Part shown: piece by piece, positions 62,451-64,000 of the stretch
Layout: the number at the start of each line of letters is the position of its first letter
Position numbering within the stretch: position 1 is the stretch's first letter
Source: Bacillota bacterium
Lineage (GTDB): Bacteria; Bacillota; Clostridia; SK-Y3
Assembly (NCBI GenBank): GCA_022360955.1
Contig: JAKSBV010000203.1
Coordinates: forward strand, 1 to 64,000
Direction of reading: 5' to 3'
DNA: 64,000 nucleotides
Notes under the pieces: generated by a model
The model's database searches: none
The model's input: only the letters and a program-made list of their open reading frames with translations
What the model was told of the DNA's origin: nothing
Position numbers and translations under genes: made by a program

Positions 62451-62597
62451 ATTATGTATCTAAGCAATTATGAGGAAAAGAAATAAATTACATACATCCG
62501 GAGTATAATACATAATAAGCATTTTACGTATTCACAGTAGAAACTTGGCTGCCGGTTAGCTGTGAACGCCGAAGGATAAAAGAAGGGTAGTGGGAAA

Positions 62598-63053
62598 GTG
62601 GCTAAAGGAAAAGTGGAAGATGTTGTTTATGAACTGGCGGTACCCATTACGGAAGAAAGCCAGTGTGAACTTGTAGATGTAGTCTTTAAAAAGGAAGGTT
62701 CAAACTGGTTTTTAAGAGTTTTTATCGATAAGGAAGACGGGGTTGGGCTGGATGACTGTGAAAGGGTAAGCAAAGCATTAAGTGACGTACTGGATGAGGT
62801 TGACCCCATTCCCCAAAGTTATTATTTGGAAGTCTCTTCTCCGGGTATTAACAGACCGCTCAAGAAAGATAGAGACTTTGAAAGGTCTGTAGGGGAGAAG
62901 ATTGAGATAAAGTTATACCAAGCGCTGGATGGGAAAAAAATCTTATGCGGTACGCTGGAAAAATATCAAGACGGTATGATTCACATTAAAACCGATGATG
63001 CATCTGTAATAGAAATCAATAAGGCAGATACCGCATTGGTAAGACTAGGTTGA
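62598..63053 (+). CDS. rimP: Ribosome maturation factor RimP
   Basis: Needed for 30S subunit maturation. The 151-residue protein has the alpha/beta N-terminal domain (CELVDVVFKKEGSNWFLRVF, DDCERVSKALSDVLDE, YYLEVSSPGINRPLKKDRDF) and the C-terminal SH3-like barrel (about 80-150). GTG start at 62598; the ribosome site is weak. First gene of the usual rimP-nusA operon. Confidence 0.97.
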   Translation: MAKGKVEDVVYELAVPITEESQCELVDVVFKKEGSNWFLRVFIDKEDGVGLDDCERVSKALSDVLDEVDPIPQSYYLEVSSPGINRPLKKDRDFERSVGEKIEIKLYQALDGKKILCGTLEKYQDGMIHIKTDDASVIEINKADTALVRLG

Positions 63054-63054
63054 A

Positions 63055-63089
63055 ATGGTGGATGGTGGGTAGTGAGTAGTGGGTAGGCA
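63055..63089 (+). repeat. Heptamer array, 5 units, after rimP
   Basis: Units ATGGTGG, ATGGTGG, GTAGTGA, GTAGTGG, GTAGGCA, starting one base after the rimP stop. Confidence 0.75.
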
Positions 63090-63113
63090 TTGGAATCCTA
63101 AACAATGGTTTAA

Positions 63114-63141
63114 ATTGTCCGCTGTCAGTTGTCCACTGTCA
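63114..63141 (+). repeat. Heptamer array before nusA
   Basis: Units ATTGTCC, GCTGTCA, GTTGTCC, ACTGTCA, then ACTAACTA. Together with the array at 63055-63089 it brackets the rimP-nusA spacer. Confidence 0.7.
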
Positions 63142-63166
63142 ACTAACTAAAAGGGGAGGATAGAAA

Positions 63167-64000
63167 ATGAATGCTGAATTTATGGGTGCACTGGCGCAAA
63201 TAGAAAAAGAGAAACATATAAGTAAAGATGTGTTGATAGATGCAATTGAGGCCGCACTTATTTCGGCTTATAAGAGAAACTTCGGCACATCGCAAAATGT
63301 TATGGTGAATATCGATAGACTTACCGGAGGGGTGAGAGTATTTACCAAAAAGAAAGTGGTAGAAATACCGGATAATGATTTGAGTGAAATCAGCCTGGAG
63401 GAAGCAAAAAATATTAGTGGTAAATATGAAATAGGGGATATTGTAGATATTGAAGTTACACCAAAGAAGTTTGGCAGAATAGCCGCACAGACAGCAAAGC
63501 AGGTTGTGGTACAGAGGATAAGAGAAGCTGAACGGGGCATTATTTTTGATGAGTTTGTGAATAAAGAAAACGATATCGTAACAGGTATTGTGCAGCGTTG
63601 GGAAAAGAAGAATGTAATGGTGGAAATGGGCAAGGTGGAAGCGATCTTGGTGCCTAATGAACAAGTGGCAAGTGAGCAGTACAATTTTAATGAAAGAATT
63701 AAGATTTATGTGCTGGAAGTGAAAAAAACGACCAAAGGTCCCCAGGTATTTGTTTCCCGTACCCACCCGGGCTTGGTCAAAAGGCTTTTTGAGAAAGAGG
63801 TTCCTGAGATTCACGACGGTATTGTTGAGATTAAAAGTATTTCGAGGGAGCCCGGTTCCAGAACAAAAATAGCCGTGCACTCCAATGAGCCGAATGTTGA
63901 TCCCGTAGGGGCTTGCGTGGGACATAAAGGCAATAGAGTTCAGGTGATTGTTGACGAACTTAGAGGCGAGAAAATTGATATCATCAAATGGAGCGAGGAT
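63167..64000 (+). CDS. nusA: Transcription termination/antitermination factor NusA (partial)
   Basis: Binds RNA polymerase and RNA to control pausing, termination and antitermination. 278 codons are present and the frame is open to the window end. Visible parts: N-terminal RNAP-binding domain (MNAEFMGALAQIEKEKHISK, AALISAYKRNFG), S1 domain (about 133-200, DIVTGIVQRWEKKNVMVEMG) and the first KH domain (REPGSRTKIAVHSNEPNVDP, GACVGHKGNRVQVI). ATG 63167 has GGGGAGG about 8 nt upstream. Second gene after rimP. Confidence 0.97.
   Translation, partial: MNAEFMGALAQIEKEKHISKDVLIDAIEAALISAYKRNFGTSQNVMVNIDRLTGGVRVFTKKKVVEIPDNDLSEISLEEAKNISGKYEIGDIVDIEVTPKKFGRIAAQTAKQVVVQRIREAERGIIFDEFVNKENDIVTGIVQRWEKKNVMVEMGKVEAILVPNEQVASEQYNFNERIKIYVLEVKKTTKGPQVFVSRTHPGLVKRLFEKEVPEIHDGIVEIKSISREPGSRTKIAVHSNEPNVDPVGACVGHKGNRVQVIVDELRGEKIDIIKWSED

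Noticed and set aside
63143-63925. 260-codon open frame on the minus strand
   Set aside because: It is the shadow of nusA, rich in Phe, His and Tyr, with no ribosome site or recognisable domain; the + frame is a clear NusA.

Overview
The window looks like a chromosomal segment of a motile, low-GC, Gram-positive anaerobe of the class Clostridia. The evidence is the Gram-positive PolC replicase, a sigma-D type flagellar sigma factor, chemotaxis of the CheC/CheD/FliY type, KtrAB-type potassium uptake, a fla/che gene order typical of clostridia, and AGGAGG-like ribosome binding sites almost everywhere. All supported genes are on the + strand. I cannot name the genus from the sequence alone.

Layout. 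1-4.1 kb: an AlbA_2-type ATP-binding protein, a strong promoter over a gene-less stretch with a possible small RNA, tRNA-Val(GAC), a small starch-binding-like protein, and the infC-rpmI-rplT translation operon with an attenuator-like leader and an ATT start for infC. 4.2-12.1 kb: ktrB-ktrA, a SpoU-type RNA methyltransferase, dprA, topA and trmFO. 12.1-47.8 kb: one very long flagellar/chemotaxis cluster (flgB-flgC-fliE-fliF-fliG-fliH-fliI-fliJ-ylxF-fliK-flgD-TIGR02530-flgE-flbD-motA-motB-fliL-fliM-fliY-cheY-fliO-fliP-fliQ-fliR-flhB-flhA-flhF-flhG-PilZ-cheB-cheA-cheW-cheC-cheD-small membrane protein-sigD-fapA-two small proteins). It encodes basal body, export gate, C-ring, stator, hook and the chemotaxis kinase and adaptation proteins; CheR, flagellin and flgKLMN are not here. 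47.9-57.3 kb: the translation, envelope and isoprenoid block rpsB-tsf-pyrH-frr-(PASTA-like)-uppS-cdsA-dxr-rseP-ispG. 57.3-64 kb: a GT2 glycosyltransferase, polC, rimP and the start of nusA, which runs off the window.

The most unusual content is not a gene. Three dispersed repeat families sit in the spacers. (1) Degenerate heptanucleotide tandem arrays (3-5 units each) occur at about 20 places, often as complementary arms bracketing a short core, and several have become part of genes: they encode the middle of the RNA methyltransferase, the C-termini of dxr and of the first gene, and the translation start of fliI. (2) A roughly 103-bp, nested-palindrome element is present in four near full-length copies, two in each orientation, plus one deletion derivative whose outer stem shows compensatory changes. 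(3) A short palindrome built on TTTTACAWTGTAAAA occurs three times. In addition, flhG carries an apparent one-base deletion inside its Walker A motif, the flagellar cluster starts behind a promoter embedded in a perfect 13-bp inverted repeat, and flgD has an enlarged C-terminus of three similar modules.
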